Assembly (NCBI GenBank): GCA_964441775.1
Contig: CAYTVL010000010.1
Span: 62,001 to 126,000, forward strand
Direction of reading: 5' to 3'
Length of the DNA: 64,000 nucleotides
DNA from: SYOC01 sp964441775
GTDB taxonomy: Bacteria > Desulfobacterota > Binatia > Bin18
Positions 1-8,412 of the stretch are shown in pieces. The notes under the pieces are model-generated. The model was given only the letters and a program-made list of their open reading frames with translations, had not been told where the DNA came from and did not search any database. Position 1 is the stretch's first letter. Each line of letters starts with the position of its first letter. The position numbers were made by a program, and so were the translations under genes.

Positions 1-413
1 AACTGGCTCGGCTCGAACGTATCCTCCAGGAGTTGGCGGAGTCCGAGTTTTGTCGCGTCGTACTCATTCACCATCCCCCACAGTATGGTGATTGGACGCT
101 CCGTCGCGGTTTGGCCGACAGCACGGCGCTCTGCGCTATCTTACAAAAGATCGGCGTTGACCTTGTTCTCCACGGTCACTTACATAAAACTGCAGTGGAG
201 AGCGTGCCTGGACCAGACGGACCGATTCCGATTGTAGGGGTGCGATCGGCGTCTGATAATGGTCAGCGTCCTCAGCGGCGAGCGCAATATCATGTGTATC
301 GCATCGAGCGTGAGAGGAATGAGCGAGTGCGTCGTTTTCGTATTACCCTGGAGAGACGGGAGTATCATGCTGCATCTGAAAGTTTTCAGAGTCTGGGAGA
401 GCAAGTGTTGTAA
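1..413 (+). CDS. Metallophosphoesterase, C-terminal part
   Basis: The frame is open from the window edge to the TAA at 411-413, so the start lies upstream. What remains holds two late blocks of the calcineurin-like phosphoesterase fold: a hydrophobic strand ending in IHHPP, and LHGHLH, which supplies the last metal-binding His residues. The N-terminal metal ligands (DxH, GDxxD, GNHD) are missing because of the window edge. The protein would hydrolyse a phosphomonoester or phosphodiester; the substrate cannot be read from this part. The tail after the GHLH block is basic and rich in Arg. The family call is firm, the substrate unknown. Confidence 0.85.
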   Translation, partial: LARLERILQELAESEFCRVVLIHHPPQYGDWTLRRGLADSTALCAILQKIGVDLVLHGHLHKTAVESVPGPDGPIPIVGVRSASDNGQRPQRRAQYHVYRIERERNERVRRFRITLERREYHAASESFQSLGEQVL

Positions 414-732
414 TTCTTGCTTCGCGCTAATGAGCGAGGCTTGAGGCTATGGAGAGAGAGGCGGTGAGAGGGTACACCGCCCCTTGGACGTGAGGAAGAG
501 GCAAGGAGGGAAAACCTCTTCCTTTAGGCATTGCGCCTATGCGCTGTTGATCTTTGTAAAGAGCAGAAAACGTGCCAGAGTGATGAAGTTTCAGGAGCTC
601 TGAAAAGTCAAGAGTTTTTGGCACGGAGAAGAGTCCGCTGCCGTATACACTGCTCAAAAAGTAGACACCTGCCCATTTTGCTGTGCCGATTTGTGTGCAA
701 AGGGGCATTATGTTGTCAGGACTGAATCTCCT
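414..732. other. Intergenic stretch without a convincing gene
   Basis: No open frame here looks like a protein. The only recognisable item is the 11-mer GGCTTGAGGCT at 438-448, which also forms one arm of the hairpin at 24642-24712, so it is probably a fragment of a dispersed repeat. The promoter of the next gene should lie in this stretch but I cannot define it. Confidence 0.5.
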
Positions 733-1632
733 ATGAATATGCTTGTCACTGGCGCGAGTGGATTAGTGGGCAAAGTGTTAGTTGCTTTTCTCACCACTGG
801 AGGGCATCGAGTGACCCGTCTCGTCAGAGGGCAGCCCCAACCCGAGGTGGCTGAAGTCTGGTGGGACCCCGCCACCGGCGTGTCTGATCTTGCCGCTTTG
901 GAAGGGATTGATGCGGTCGTGCACCTCGCGGGTGAGAATATCGCCGAACGATGGACACCGGCAAAGAAAAACAAAATCCGTCGCAGCCGTGTGGATGGGA
1001 CGAGAACGCTTTGTGAGGCGCTCACCTCACTCTCCCGGCCTCCCAACGTGCTCATCAGCGCATCGGCTATCGGTTATTACGGCGATCGGGGCGCAGAACC
1101 ATTGGGAGAAGACAGCCCTCCGGGTGTCGGATTCCTTGCTGACGTGTGTCGGGCGTGGGAAGCGGCGACGACAATAGCCGAACAGAAAGGCATTCGCGTT
1201 GTCCATTTGCGTCTTGGCGTTGTGCTGAGTCCTAGTGGTGGAGCATTGGCAAAGATGCTCTTGCCTTTCAAGCTCGGAGTGGGAGGTATCGTTGGTTCAG
1301 GAAATCAGTATATGAGTTGGGTTGCGCTCGACGATGTCATCGGCGCCATTCACCATGCGCTCATCACTGAGAGTGTACAGGGACCGGTCAATGTCACAGC
1401 CCCGTCTCCAGTCACCAATCGTGAATTTACCGCAACCCTTGGTCGCGTATTACGCCGTCCGACCCTTTTGCCGGTTCCCGCATTTGCACTGCGTCTTGCT
1501 CTAGGGGAAATGGCGGACGCGTTGCTCCTCGCCGGGGCGCGTGTGGAGCCCAGACACCTGCTCGCGTCTCACTACCAGTTCCGTTATCCCGAGCTGGAAG
1601 GAGCGCTACGCCATCTCCTGGGGAAAGCGTGA
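733..1632 (+). CDS. TIGR01777-family NAD(P)-dependent epimerase (YfcH-like)
   Basis: Short-chain dehydrogenase fold of the extended type, about 299 residues, the normal length for the YfcH/SDR39U1 group. The N-terminal Rossmann motif reads TGASGLVG, followed by HLAGENIAERW, typical of this family, and by ISASAIGYYGDRG, which carries the YxxxK-like region. The C-terminal part has the DUF1731-like segment (EPRHLLASHYQFRYPEL). I chose ATG 733 because the Rossmann motif begins five residues later; a TTG at 691 would add a non-conserved tail. Cofactor binding follows from the motif. The substrate is unknown for the whole family. The gene stands alone. Confidence 0.85.
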   Translation: MNMLVTGASGLVGKVLVAFLTTGGHRVTRLVRGQPQPEVAEVWWDPATGVSDLAALEGIDAVVHLAGENIAERWTPAKKNKIRRSRVDGTRTLCEALTSLSRPPNVLISASAIGYYGDRGAEPLGEDSPPGVGFLADVCRAWEAATTIAEQKGIRVVHLRLGVVLSPSGGALAKMLLPFKLGVGGIVGSGNQYMSWVALDDVIGAIHHALITESVQGPVNVTAPSPVTNREFTATLGRVLRRPTLLPVPAFALRLALGEMADALLLAGARVEPRHLLASHYQFRYPELEGALRHLLGKA

Positions 1633-1686
1633 GGCAAGTGGTGCTTCTGAATCGAAACATATGAGATTGGTACAATCTATTGAGAT

Positions 1687-1742
1687 AAATCCCCCCGCGC
1701 CCTGCGCTCCCCCCTTTGCCAAAGGGGGGAAAGGGGGGATTT
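1687..1742. repeat. Nested G/C-run palindrome, possible terminator
   Basis: Two inverted repeats sit inside each other. The outer arms are AAATCCCCCC at 1687-1696 and GGGGGGATTT at 1733-1742. The inner arms are TCCCCCCTTT at 1708-1717 and AAAGGGGGGA at 1721-1730 with a GCC loop. The element lies between the convergent ends of the epimerase and the SnoaL-like gene, so it could end transcription from both sides. The layout matches a widespread intergenic palindromic repeat of bacterial genomes. Confidence 0.75.
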
Positions 1743-1792
1743 TCCTCCCCTCAGGTGGGAAAGTGGACGAATGTTCTGTGGTTCAATTTAGG

Positions 1793-2146
1793 TCAAGCGT
1801 AGACTGGGCTCAGGTCGATGTAGATGAGGTAATCTCGGATAAGCTTGTCTCGCATGTGAAAAATGTTGGCGGCGGGAATCGCCACTACCCGATTATCATG
1901 ACGGGTATACGTGATCGCTAGTTGGCAAATGACGGTTTCACCCACCTCCCATACGTTGGTAATTTCATGCCGAAGCGCTTTGATCGTGCCGAAGAACGTA
2001 GCGACGGCGTCGCGAATGGCCGCGCGCCCGTCGATAGATGCCGCGTTACCGAAAGTAAACCGTGCATCCTCTGTGAGAAAAGCGGCAAACGTATCTGCTT
2101 GCATCGCATCGATAGCGGCAAACAGATGCTCAACCCAGTGCGCCAT
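1793..2146 (-). CDS. SnoaL-like / NTF2-fold protein
   Basis: About 117 residues with the pattern of the NTF2-like SnoaL superfamily: an N-terminal helix (VEHLFAAIDAMQADTF), FLTEDARFTFGN, a segment around DGRAAIRDAV, and late strands ending in IYIDLSPVYA. Such proteins are small barrel enzymes, isomerases or binding proteins, so the function is open. The start at 2146 is set by a strong Shine-Dalgarno sequence (AAGGAGG) a few bases upstream; an in-frame codon at 2167 lies upstream of that site. It follows the sigma54 activator gene on the same strand after about 146 bp and could be cotranscribed. Confidence 0.75.
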   Translation of the reverse strand: MAHWVEHLFAAIDAMQADTFAAFLTEDARFTFGNAASIDGRAAIRDAVATFFGTIKALRHEITNVWEVGETVICQLAITYTRHDNRVVAIPAANIFHMRDKLIRDYLIYIDLSPVYA

Positions 2147-2292
2147 ACTATCCTCCTTGAGGGCCACTCATAGCGCATGTGCTCGTGTATGGGATACTGC
2201 CCTTCTGTCGTGGCGTCGCCTGGTCCACAGTCAGCCAGCGTCCGTGGTTCGCTCGCTTCCTCGGACGCGGTTGAAATCGCGGTGATAATTTC

Positions 2293-3894
2293 TCACAATC
2301 CGTTAGTACGAGAGCGAAAGCTGGTCCAGTCGATCCCAAGTTTTCTCATCCGCGCCCGCAAGGTGTGGGGATTGATGTTGAGAAGAGTGGCAGCGCCGTA
2401 GGGACCATCCACGCGCCCTTTTGTCCTGGTCAATGCGTCTTCAAGATGGCGCTTCATGGCGAGGTCGAGCGTTAGAAGACTTGGCGTAGCCCACTGCTCT
2501 CGCGGTTGCAGCGTGCTTGCTGTTTTCACTGGGGTGAGCACCTCCGCGCCGACGCCTAGCGCCCGTGCGACTTCGAGCTGTTCTCCGTCGCCGAGGATGG
2601 CGGCCCGGTCTATCACTGATCCCAGCTCGCGGACGTTGCCAGGCCAGGGGTAAGAGTGAAGAAGGGCGATATGTTCAGGGATAGGTAGTTGCAGCTTGAG
2701 TCCGAACCGTAGCGCGGCCCGGCGGGCGAAATGGTCCGCTAACAGAGGGATATCTTCAGGACGCTCTCGCAGCGGGGGAATCACGATAGGAAAGACGGCG
2801 ATGCGGTACCAGAGGTCCTCACGAAAGTCGCCGCTCTGCACCATGGCGGCCAAATCGCGGTGCGTGGCGACGACGATCCGCACGTCGCCTTTCAGTGAGT
2901 GTTCCCCGCCGACCCGCTCAAACGAGCCTTCCTGCAGGACGCGCAGGAAGCGCACCTGTGCGGCGAGCGGGAGTTCGCCAATTTCGTCGAGAAACAGGGT
3001 TCCTTCATTGGCGCGCTCAAACCAACCGCGCCGCGTTGAGGTGGCGCCGGTAAAGCTGCCCTTTTCGTGGCCAAAGAGTTCCGCGTCGATTAACTCGGGG
3101 GGAATAGCGCCACAGTTCACCCGCAGGAATGGGCCATGCGCTCGTGGCGAACGCTCGTGAATCGCGCGTGCGATCACTTCTTTTCCCGATCCCGTTTCTC
3201 CCAAGAGCAGGACAGGCGCGTCAGAGCGGGCTACGAGCCCCACGCGTTCCATCACCGAGTGTAAACCTCGCTCGGCGCCCACAATCGGTGTGGATAAGTC
3301 TTCGCGCCCCAACCGGTTGAGGAGGAAACGTTTGTCCGCTTCAGCCGCCTCACGAAGAATGCGCAGCTCGCTCAAGCGGTAATCGTTATGGAGTGCGACG
3401 GCGCAGGGATCGAGTAACGCTCGGCACAACGCTTTGTGGTCCGCCGTAAAATGCTGCGAAGACTTCGCTTGAAAGAGCACTACTCCATAGCTGCCATGTT
3501 CACTGACAAGGGGACCCGCGATCACTTCTCCTTGCAGAAAGGAAGGGATAACAGAGAGGGCAAGTGATCGGGTTGGATTGGCTGTTAAGCAGTGCTCTAC
3601 CTCACCCCGGCGGCACCAACTCAGTAAGCGGGCGATAGCTCTTGTCGACCATTTCGTCGCCTCAGGAACACGTTGTTCGTCGCCTTCGACAGAGTGCAAC
3701 GCCACCGTCTCCAGGCGTGAGTGTTCTTGGTCAATCCTTTGGATGATGAGGCGGCTGAGGGGCATGCGGTGCGCCGCCATCTGGGCGAGGGTCGCCGCGA
3801 ATTCGGTAACCTCGATATGGCGACTGGCTTCCCGCCAAACTCCTAACATGAATGACGTCGGTGGGTCCATCTTCTTCCGATCTATTTGCAACAT
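2293..3894 (-). CDS. Sigma54-dependent transcriptional activator with GAF-like sensor
   Basis: A 533-residue enhancer-binding protein. Residues about 20-170 look like a GAF-type sensor. Residues about 200-430 are the AAA+ domain with Walker A GETGSGKE (232-239), the sigma54-contact loop GSFTGA (279-284) and Walker B around LFLDEIGE. The C-terminus ends in a Fis-type helix-turn-helix (AATLLNINPHTLRARMRK). The contact loop has Ser where most activators have Ala (GAFTGA). The domain order resembles FhlA/NorR rather than response regulators, as there is no receiver domain. It is transcribed divergently from the sulfate transport operon, so it may control sulfur uptake or use; that is an inference, and I found no clear -24/-12 promoter in the 218-bp gap. 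Confidence 0.9.
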   Translation of the reverse strand: MLQIDRKKMDPPTSFMLGVWREASRHIEVTEFAATLAQMAAHRMPLSRLIIQRIDQEHSRLETVALHSVEGDEQRVPEATKWSTRAIARLLSWCRRGEVEHCLTANPTRSLALSVIPSFLQGEVIAGPLVSEHGSYGVVLFQAKSSQHFTADHKALCRALLDPCAVALHNDYRLSELRILREAAEADKRFLLNRLGREDLSTPIVGAERGLHSVMERVGLVARSDAPVLLLGETGSGKEVIARAIHERSPRAHGPFLRVNCGAIPPELIDAELFGHEKGSFTGATSTRRGWFERANEGTLFLDEIGELPLAAQVRFLRVLQEGSFERVGGEHSLKGDVRIVVATHRDLAAMVQSGDFREDLWYRIAVFPIVIPPLRERPEDIPLLADHFARRAALRFGLKLQLPIPEHIALLHSYPWPGNVRELGSVIDRAAILGDGEQLEVARALGVGAEVLTPVKTASTLQPREQWATPSLLTLDLAMKRHLEDALTRTKGRVDGPYGAATLLNINPHTLRARMRKLGIDWTSFRSRTNGL

Positions 3895-3912
3895 TTTCTT
3901 TCTTATAAGATA

Positions 3913-3940
3913 TTTTTTCTAGCATATTTTCTAGAAAAAA
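3913..3940. promoter_or_regulatory. Perfect inverted repeat in divergent promoter region
   Basis: TTTTTTCTAG at 3913-3922 is repeated as CTAGAAAAAA at 3931-3940, a perfect 10-bp inverted repeat around an 8-bp AT-rich spacer. It lies about 19 bp upstream of the sigma54 activator start and about 170 bp upstream of sbp. A symmetrical site in a divergent gap is what a dimeric regulator would bind, possibly the activator itself. A second, shorter pair (ATCTC/GAGAT) is at 3950-3966. Confidence 0.45.
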
Positions 3941-4112
3941 CGAAATCGTATCTCTTCTGTGGAGATCGGCGCCGGAGCAAAAACGGTATGACGTTGTAGA
4001 AGTGCAAATTGCTTGGAATTTTCTCGTCGTGCACGCTTTCAGCTCTTGCGACTTTCCTACGGCGCCCTCTTTGCTCGTCTAGAAGCCCACTCTCACAGGC
4101 GAAAGGTTTACT

Positions 4113-5066
4113 ATGATTGTACACGTGCTGATTCGCGCAGTTTCCGTCCTGATCCTCCTCCTCAGCGCAAGCGCCCCGGCGTACGCTCAGAAAACCCTCA
4201 CCTTATTGAACGCCTCGTATGACCCCACCCGTGAACTCTATCAAGACTTTAATGCAGCTTTCGCGACATATTGGCGGGAAAAAACTGGCGAGGTTGTCAC
4301 TGTCAATCAATCTCACGGCGGGTCCGGCAAGCAAGCGCGCGCCGTCATTGACGGACTCGAAGCGGATGTCGTGACCCTCGCCCTCGCGTACGACATTGAC
4401 GAAATCGCCGCCAAAGCAAAACTTCTCTCTTCTGATTGGCAAAAACGGTTAGCCGACAACAGCGCCCCATATACTTCGACCATCGTCTTACTGGTGCGGA
4501 AGGGGAATCCCAAGGGCATCAAAGATTGGGCTGATCTGGCGAAACCTGAAGTTTCGGTAATTACTCCGAACCCGAAAACCTCGGGCGGGGCGCGCTGGAA
4601 CTATCTGGCGGCGTGGGGCTACGCGTTGAAACAACCGGGTGGAGATGAGGCCAAAGCAAAAGACTTTGTGACCCGACTCTACAAAAACGTGCCCGTGTTG
4701 GATTCCGGGGCCCGGGGCTCGACCACGACGTTCGTCGAACGCGGCATTGGCGATGTGTTGATCGCCTGGGAGAATGAAGCTCTGTTGTCCGTCAAGGAGC
4801 TCGGCGCGGACAAATTTGAGATTATTGCCCCATCGGTCAGTATTCTGGCTGAACCGCCGGTGACGGTGGTTGATAAAGTGACGGACAAGCATGGTACGCG
4901 CGCCGTCGCACAAGCGTATGTGGAGTATCTCTACTCCGAAGAGGGCCAGAAAATCGCAGCGAAAAATTATTACCGCCCGCGACTGGCCTCGGTTGCCACG
5001 CAATACGCGTCCCAGTTTCCCAAAGTGAATGTGTTTACCGTCGATGAGGTATTCGGTGGTTGGTAG
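4113..5066 (+). CDS. sbp: Sulfate ABC transporter substrate-binding protein, C-terminally truncated
   Basis: Periplasmic sulfate-binding protein of the Sbp/CysP family. A signal peptide covers residues 1 to about 25 and ends at PAYAQ. Family blocks follow: LLNASYDPTREL, NQSHGGSGKQARAV and PNPKTSGGARWNYL. Start ATG 4113 is preceded by AAAGG. The frame stops at TAG 5064-5066 right after VFGGW. In the family this is followed by a conserved tail, and here the tail is still present in the same frame (5067-5129). The product therefore lacks about 20 residues through one nonsense codon. It heads sbp-cysT-cysW-cysA. Whether the shortened protein still folds is unknown. Confidence 0.9.
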   Translation: MIVHVLIRAVSVLILLLSASAPAYAQKTLTLLNASYDPTRELYQDFNAAFATYWREKTGEVVTVNQSHGGSGKQARAVIDGLEADVVTLALAYDIDEIAAKAKLLSSDWQKRLADNSAPYTSTIVLLVRKGNPKGIKDWADLAKPEVSVITPNPKTSGGARWNYLAAWGYALKQPGGDEAKAKDFVTRLYKNVPVLDSGARGSTTTFVERGIGDVLIAWENEALLSVKELGADKFEIIAPSVSILAEPPVTVVDKVTDKHGTRAVAQAYVEYLYSEEGQKIAAKNYYRPRLASVATQYASQFPKVNVFTVDEVFGGW

Positions 5067-5129
5067 AAAGCGCAACAAACCCACTTCGCCGATGGCGGGA
5101 CGTTTGACCAGATCTACCAACCTGGCTGA
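5067..5129 (+). pseudogene. sbp: Untranslated C-terminal tail of sbp after premature TAG
   Basis: Reading on in the sbp frame after TAG 5064-5066 gives KAQQTHFADGGTFDQIYQPG and then TGA at 5127-5129. This closely matches the C-terminus I know from Sbp proteins (KAQ.HF..GGTFDQI), so the sense codon after the GGW motif has mutated to TAG. A sequencing error or strain polymorphism would look the same. Confidence 0.8.
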
Positions 5130-5303
5130 GACGCCAGCGTGAACTTTGCCTCTCCCAGGGTGCAAGCTTGAGATAGGTCTCTGTAGGAACTCAAGAAACT
5201 GCCGAAACAAAAGGCGAAGCCTAGGGTGGATGCAGCTTTTCCACACCTGACGGTTTCGAGAGACAGAACAAAACCAACGCCATTTTTTCAAGGAATTGTC
5301 AAC

Positions 5304-5357
5304 ATGTCGCTTCTTTCCAGGCTTGATGCTCCTTTCACCTTCGGGGTGCGTCCATGA
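5304..5357 (+). CDS. Possible 17-codon upstream ORF coupled to cysT
   Basis: ATG 5304 is preceded by AAGGAA at a suitable distance and opens a frame of 17 codons that ends in TGA 5355-5357. That stop overlaps the cysT start as ATGA. It could couple translation into cysT, whose own Shine-Dalgarno site is poor. It has no family features and may be chance. Confidence 0.25.
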   Translation: MSLLSRLDAPFTFGVRP

Positions 5358-6395
5358 GGCTGAAACAACACAGCATTCTTCCCGGCTTTGGTGTGGCGAT
5401 GGGGTTTACCTTGTTGTACCTCAGCCTCATTGTGTTACTTCCCCTGGCTGCCCTTTTGGTAAAAACGACGACGTTGAGTTGGAACCAATTTTGGGCAGCG
5501 GTGACCGCGCCCCGCGTCCTGGCGTCCTATCGGCTCAGTTTCAGTGCGTCTTTCGCCGCGGCTCTCGTCAACGCGGTGTTCGGGTTTCTTATTGCCTGGG
5601 TGCTCGTGCGCTATTCGTTCCCCGGCAAACGTTTGGTCGACGCCTTAGTCGACCTCCCGTTTGCTTTGCCGACCGCGGTCGCCGGCATCAGTCTGACTTC
5701 ACTCTTTGTGAAAACGGGTTGGATCGGACGCTATCTCGAACCGTGGGGGATTCAGGTCGCCTTCACGCCGCTCGGCGTCATTGCCGCTCTTATCTTCATT
5801 GGCTTGCCCTTTGTCGTACGCACGGTGCAGCCGGTGTTGGAGGATCTCGACGTTGAGCTGGAGGAAGCAGCGGCCAGTCTTGGCGCCAGTCGCTGGCAAA
5901 CCTTCAGCCGAGTGCTGCTGCCAGCCGTGTTTCCTGCGCTGCTTACCGGCTTCGCCTTAGCATTTGCGCGGGCGTTGGGCGAGTATGGTTCGGTCGTTTT
6001 TATTTCCGGAAACATGCCGATGCGCACCGAAATTACGCCGTTGCTGATTATCACTAAATTGGAACAGTACGATTACGCCGGCGCCACTGCGGTTGCGGTC
6101 GTCATGCTAAACCGAAGTGCATGACATTGGTACACTTCAGCACGGACTGTGTGCTCGCTTCCACCCAGCCATGAAGCAGCCAGGTTACCTCCTAACACGG
6201 GCTAAAGCCCGTATTAGGCCCTCTCCAGGAGTGTTGTCTCATAGCCCAGCGAGTGACCGCCAGGCAGAGAACTAAGCACACGGAGTTACGCAGTGTACCA
6301 ATCTCTTGCAGTCTGGTTTAGTAGCGTCGTTTACGTTGATGCTGCTGATCAATGTGCTGCAACGTTGGAGCAGCACGCGCTGCCTTGCTGCTTAA
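5354..6395 (+). pseudogene. cysT: Sulfate ABC transporter permease, interrupted by a MITE
   Basis: CysT/CysU-type inner-membrane permease. Residues 1-252 show the normal membrane segments and the cytoplasmic loop EEAAASLGASRWQTF that docks on CysA. At 6108 the reading frame enters an inserted element and stops at 6122-6124, giving a 256-residue product without the last membrane segment. The missing end reappears downstream: 6321-6395 encodes VASFTLMLLINVLQRW and a short tail before TAA. Removing 6110-6320 restores an unbroken frame (VVML-VASFT), aligned without gaps to the E. coli CysT ending as I remember it. The gene is therefore broken by insertion, not naturally short. Confidence 0.9.
6108..6320. 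mobile_element. MITE-like element with 29-bp terminal inverted repeats and TA duplication
   Basis: The left end (6108-6136) and the reverse complement of the right end (6292-6320) match at 24 of 29 positions; both start TAAACC and share ATTGGTACACT. The element is bounded by TA on each side, and deleting one TA plus the insert restores cysT, so TA is the duplicated target. TA duplication points to IS630/Tc1-mariner-type transposase in trans. With about 211 bp it can encode no transposase. An inner palindrome (CCTAACACGGGC, TAAA loop, GCCCGTATTAGG) spans 6191-6218. Its right end also supplies an out-of-place start codon for the cysW frame at 6293. Confidence 0.88.
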
Positions 6396-6421
6396 AGCAG
6401 GAGAAAGGAGACCGACCACGT

Positions 6422-7324
6422 ATGGCTGGCAGCATCGCTCTACGACATACTTCAGCGGAAGCCGCGCACCCCTGTGCGATCAGTGAACCGGCGTTGGTGC
6501 GACGGTTGCTAATTGGGAGTGCACTCGCGTTCTTAGCCTTCTTCCTCGTCCTGCCGTTAGCGGCCGTGTTCGTGCAAGCGTTGCAAAAGGGTGTTGTTGC
6601 TTATGTTAATGCGTTACGTCAGCCCGACGCGCTGGCGGCCATTCGTCTTACCCTCCTGACTGCAGCTATTGCCGTGCCTCTCAATGTAGTGTTCGGCGTA
6701 GCGGCGGCCTGGGCCATTACCAAGTTTGAGTTTGTCGGCAAAAGCCTCTTGGTTACACTCATCGACGTGCCCTTCGCTGTCTCCCCCGTCATCTCAGGAT
6801 TGATCTTCGTCTTGCTGTTTGGCTTGCAAGGCTGGCTGGGACCGTGGTTGTCGGCTCACGATCTCAAAGTGATTTTCGCTGTCCCAGGGATTGTGTTGGC
6901 GACTATTTTCGTCACGTTTCCTTTTGTTGCCCGTGAACTCACGCCATTAATGCAAGAGCAAGGCACGGAGGAAGAGCAAGCCGCGTTGGTGCTTGGCGCC
7001 AGCGGGTGGCAAACCTTCTTCCGCGTGACCCTACCCAACATCAAATGGGGCTTATTGTACGGAGTCATTTTGTGTAACGCGCGGGCGATGGGAGAGTTCG
7101 GGGCCGTCTCCGTGGTGTCCGGCCACATTCGCGGGCAGACGAATACGATGCCGCTTTACGTTGAGATTCTGTACAACGAATACAGTTTCGCTGCTGCGTT
7201 CGCCGTCGCTTCTGTGCTCGCGCTGCTTGCGCTCGTGACGCTGGCGGCGAAAAGCGTAGTTGAATGGAGAACTGCACAACAAGTGCTAGACCACGAAGGC
7301 GCCGTTCTCGAGGAATTACCATGA
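6422..7324 (+). CDS. cysW: Sulfate ABC transporter permease
   Basis: CysW-type inner-membrane permease, 300 residues, with the usual six membrane segments and the loop EEEQAALVLGASGWQTF, which contacts CysA. The frame is open back to 6293 inside the MITE, but I place the start at ATG 6422. That ATG follows AAAGGAGA and gives the normal family length; the longer version would include MITE-derived and cysT-derived residues. The end overlaps cysA as ATGA. It is intact, although its partner cysT is broken. Confidence 0.92.
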   Translation: MAGSIALRHTSAEAAHPCAISEPALVRRLLIGSALAFLAFFLVLPLAAVFVQALQKGVVAYVNALRQPDALAAIRLTLLTAAIAVPLNVVFGVAAAWAITKFEFVGKSLLVTLIDVPFAVSPVISGLIFVLLFGLQGWLGPWLSAHDLKVIFAVPGIVLATIFVTFPFVARELTPLMQEQGTEEEQAALVLGASGWQTFFRVTLPNIKWGLLYGVILCNARAMGEFGAVSVVSGHIRGQTNTMPLYVEILYNEYSFAAAFAVASVLALLALVTLAAKSVVEWRTAQQVLDHEGAVLEELP

Positions 7325-8385
7325 GCGTCGAAATCAAAAACATCAAAAAAACCTTCGGAAATTTTATCGCCTTGCACAATGTGAGCTTTCAAGCGCCGAC
7401 CGGGGAACTGGTGGCGTTGTTAGGACCGTCCGGCTCGGGGAAAACGACTTTGCTGCGGATTATTGCCGGTCTGGAGACCGCCGATCGGGGCGCCATTTTC
7501 TTTAACGGTGAGGACGCCACGACACGGAGTGTCGGCGACCGGAACGTCGGATTTGTTTTTCAACACTACGCCCTGTTCCGCCACATGACGGTTTTTGAGA
7601 ATGTGGCGTTTGGCCTGAGGGTTCGACCCAAGGCGCTGCGCCCCGCCGAGAGCGTGATTCGTGAACAAGTTCATAAACTGCTCAATCTTGTACAGTTGGA
7701 CTGGTTAGCCGATCGGTATCCCGCGCAACTCTCCGGAGGCCAGCGACAACGGATCGCCTTGGCTCGTGCGTTGGCCGTCGAACCCCAGGTGCTGTTACTC
7801 GACGAACCGTTTGGTGCGTTAGACGCCAAAGTCCGCAAAGAGCTGCGCCGGTGGCTGCGCCGTTTACATGATGAGATGCATATTACCAGCGTTTTCGTGA
7901 CACACGACCAAGAAGAGGCGCTAGAAGTAGCGGATCGTATCGTCATTATGAATGAAGGCGCCATCGAACAGATTGGTTCGCCGCAGGAAGTCTACGATCA
8001 TCCCGCGACCCCGTTTGTGTATCATTTTCTTGGCAATGTGAACATCTTTCATGGTCGGATTCACGAGGGGCGCGCCCAGATCGGCGAGATTGAGATTGAG
8101 GCGCCCGAACACGCCGAGGCGCAAGATGTGCCGGCAGTGGGCTACGTGCGCCCCCATGATATCGATGTCGCCCGGCACTTGAACGGGGAGCCGGCCATCG
8201 AAGCGGTCGTGAATCATATTCAGAGCAAGGGACCGCTGGTCCACCTTGAACTCACTAGAGGAGACACCGGCGACATGATCGAAGTCGAGTTGACCAAAGA
8301 TCGTTACCAAGAGCTGCGATTTCAGGCGGGTGAACGCGTCTTTGTAAAACCGCGTCATCTCCGGCTATTTGCGCATGCGTCTTAG
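7321..8385 (+). CDS. cysA: Sulfate/thiosulfate ABC transporter ATP-binding protein
   Basis: ATPase of the sulfate importer, 354 residues. Walker A is GPSGSGKTT, the Q-loop lies in FVFQHYALF, the signature is LSGGQRQRIALARAL, Walker B is LLLDEPFGALD and the switch is VFVTHDQEEAL. A C-terminal TOBE-like region follows (GYVRPHDIDVAR), as in CysA. Start ATG 7321 overlaps the cysW stop in ATGA, indicating translational coupling. The sequence looks functional, so the operon has lost parts of sbp and cysT but not the energising subunit. Confidence 0.94.
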   Translation: MSVEIKNIKKTFGNFIALHNVSFQAPTGELVALLGPSGSGKTTLLRIIAGLETADRGAIFFNGEDATTRSVGDRNVGFVFQHYALFRHMTVFENVAFGLRVRPKALRPAESVIREQVHKLLNLVQLDWLADRYPAQLSGGQRQRIALARALAVEPQVLLLDEPFGALDAKVRKELRRWLRRLHDEMHITSVFVTHDQEEALEVADRIVIMNEGAIEQIGSPQEVYDHPATPFVYHFLGNVNIFHGRIHEGRAQIGEIEIEAPEHAEAQDVPAVGYVRPHDIDVARHLNGEPAIEAVVNHIQSKGPLVHLELTRGDTGDMIEVELTKDRYQELRFQAGERVFVKPRHLRLFAHAS

Positions 8386-8412
8386 TAGTACTGAAGATTT
8401 AACAATCTCAAG

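Noticed and set aside
3895..4112. Sigma54 promoter for the sulfate operon
   Set aside because: I looked on both strands for GG and GC ten bases apart in a TGGC..TTGC setting and found only near misses with wrong spacing.
5064..5066. TAG read as a sense codon in sbp
   Set aside because: Other genes here, such as the cupin and the nitronate monooxygenase-like gene, end in TAG, so general suppression is unlikely.
4488..5291. 267-codon frame antisense to sbp
   Set aside because: It is a mirror of a conserved gene, with Arg-rich, featureless sequence. The Sbp family motifs are on the plus strand.
6293..6421. N-terminal extension of CysW starting inside the MITE
   Set aside because: The extra residues are coded by the element and the cysT remnant, and a good ribosome-binding site stands before ATG 6422.
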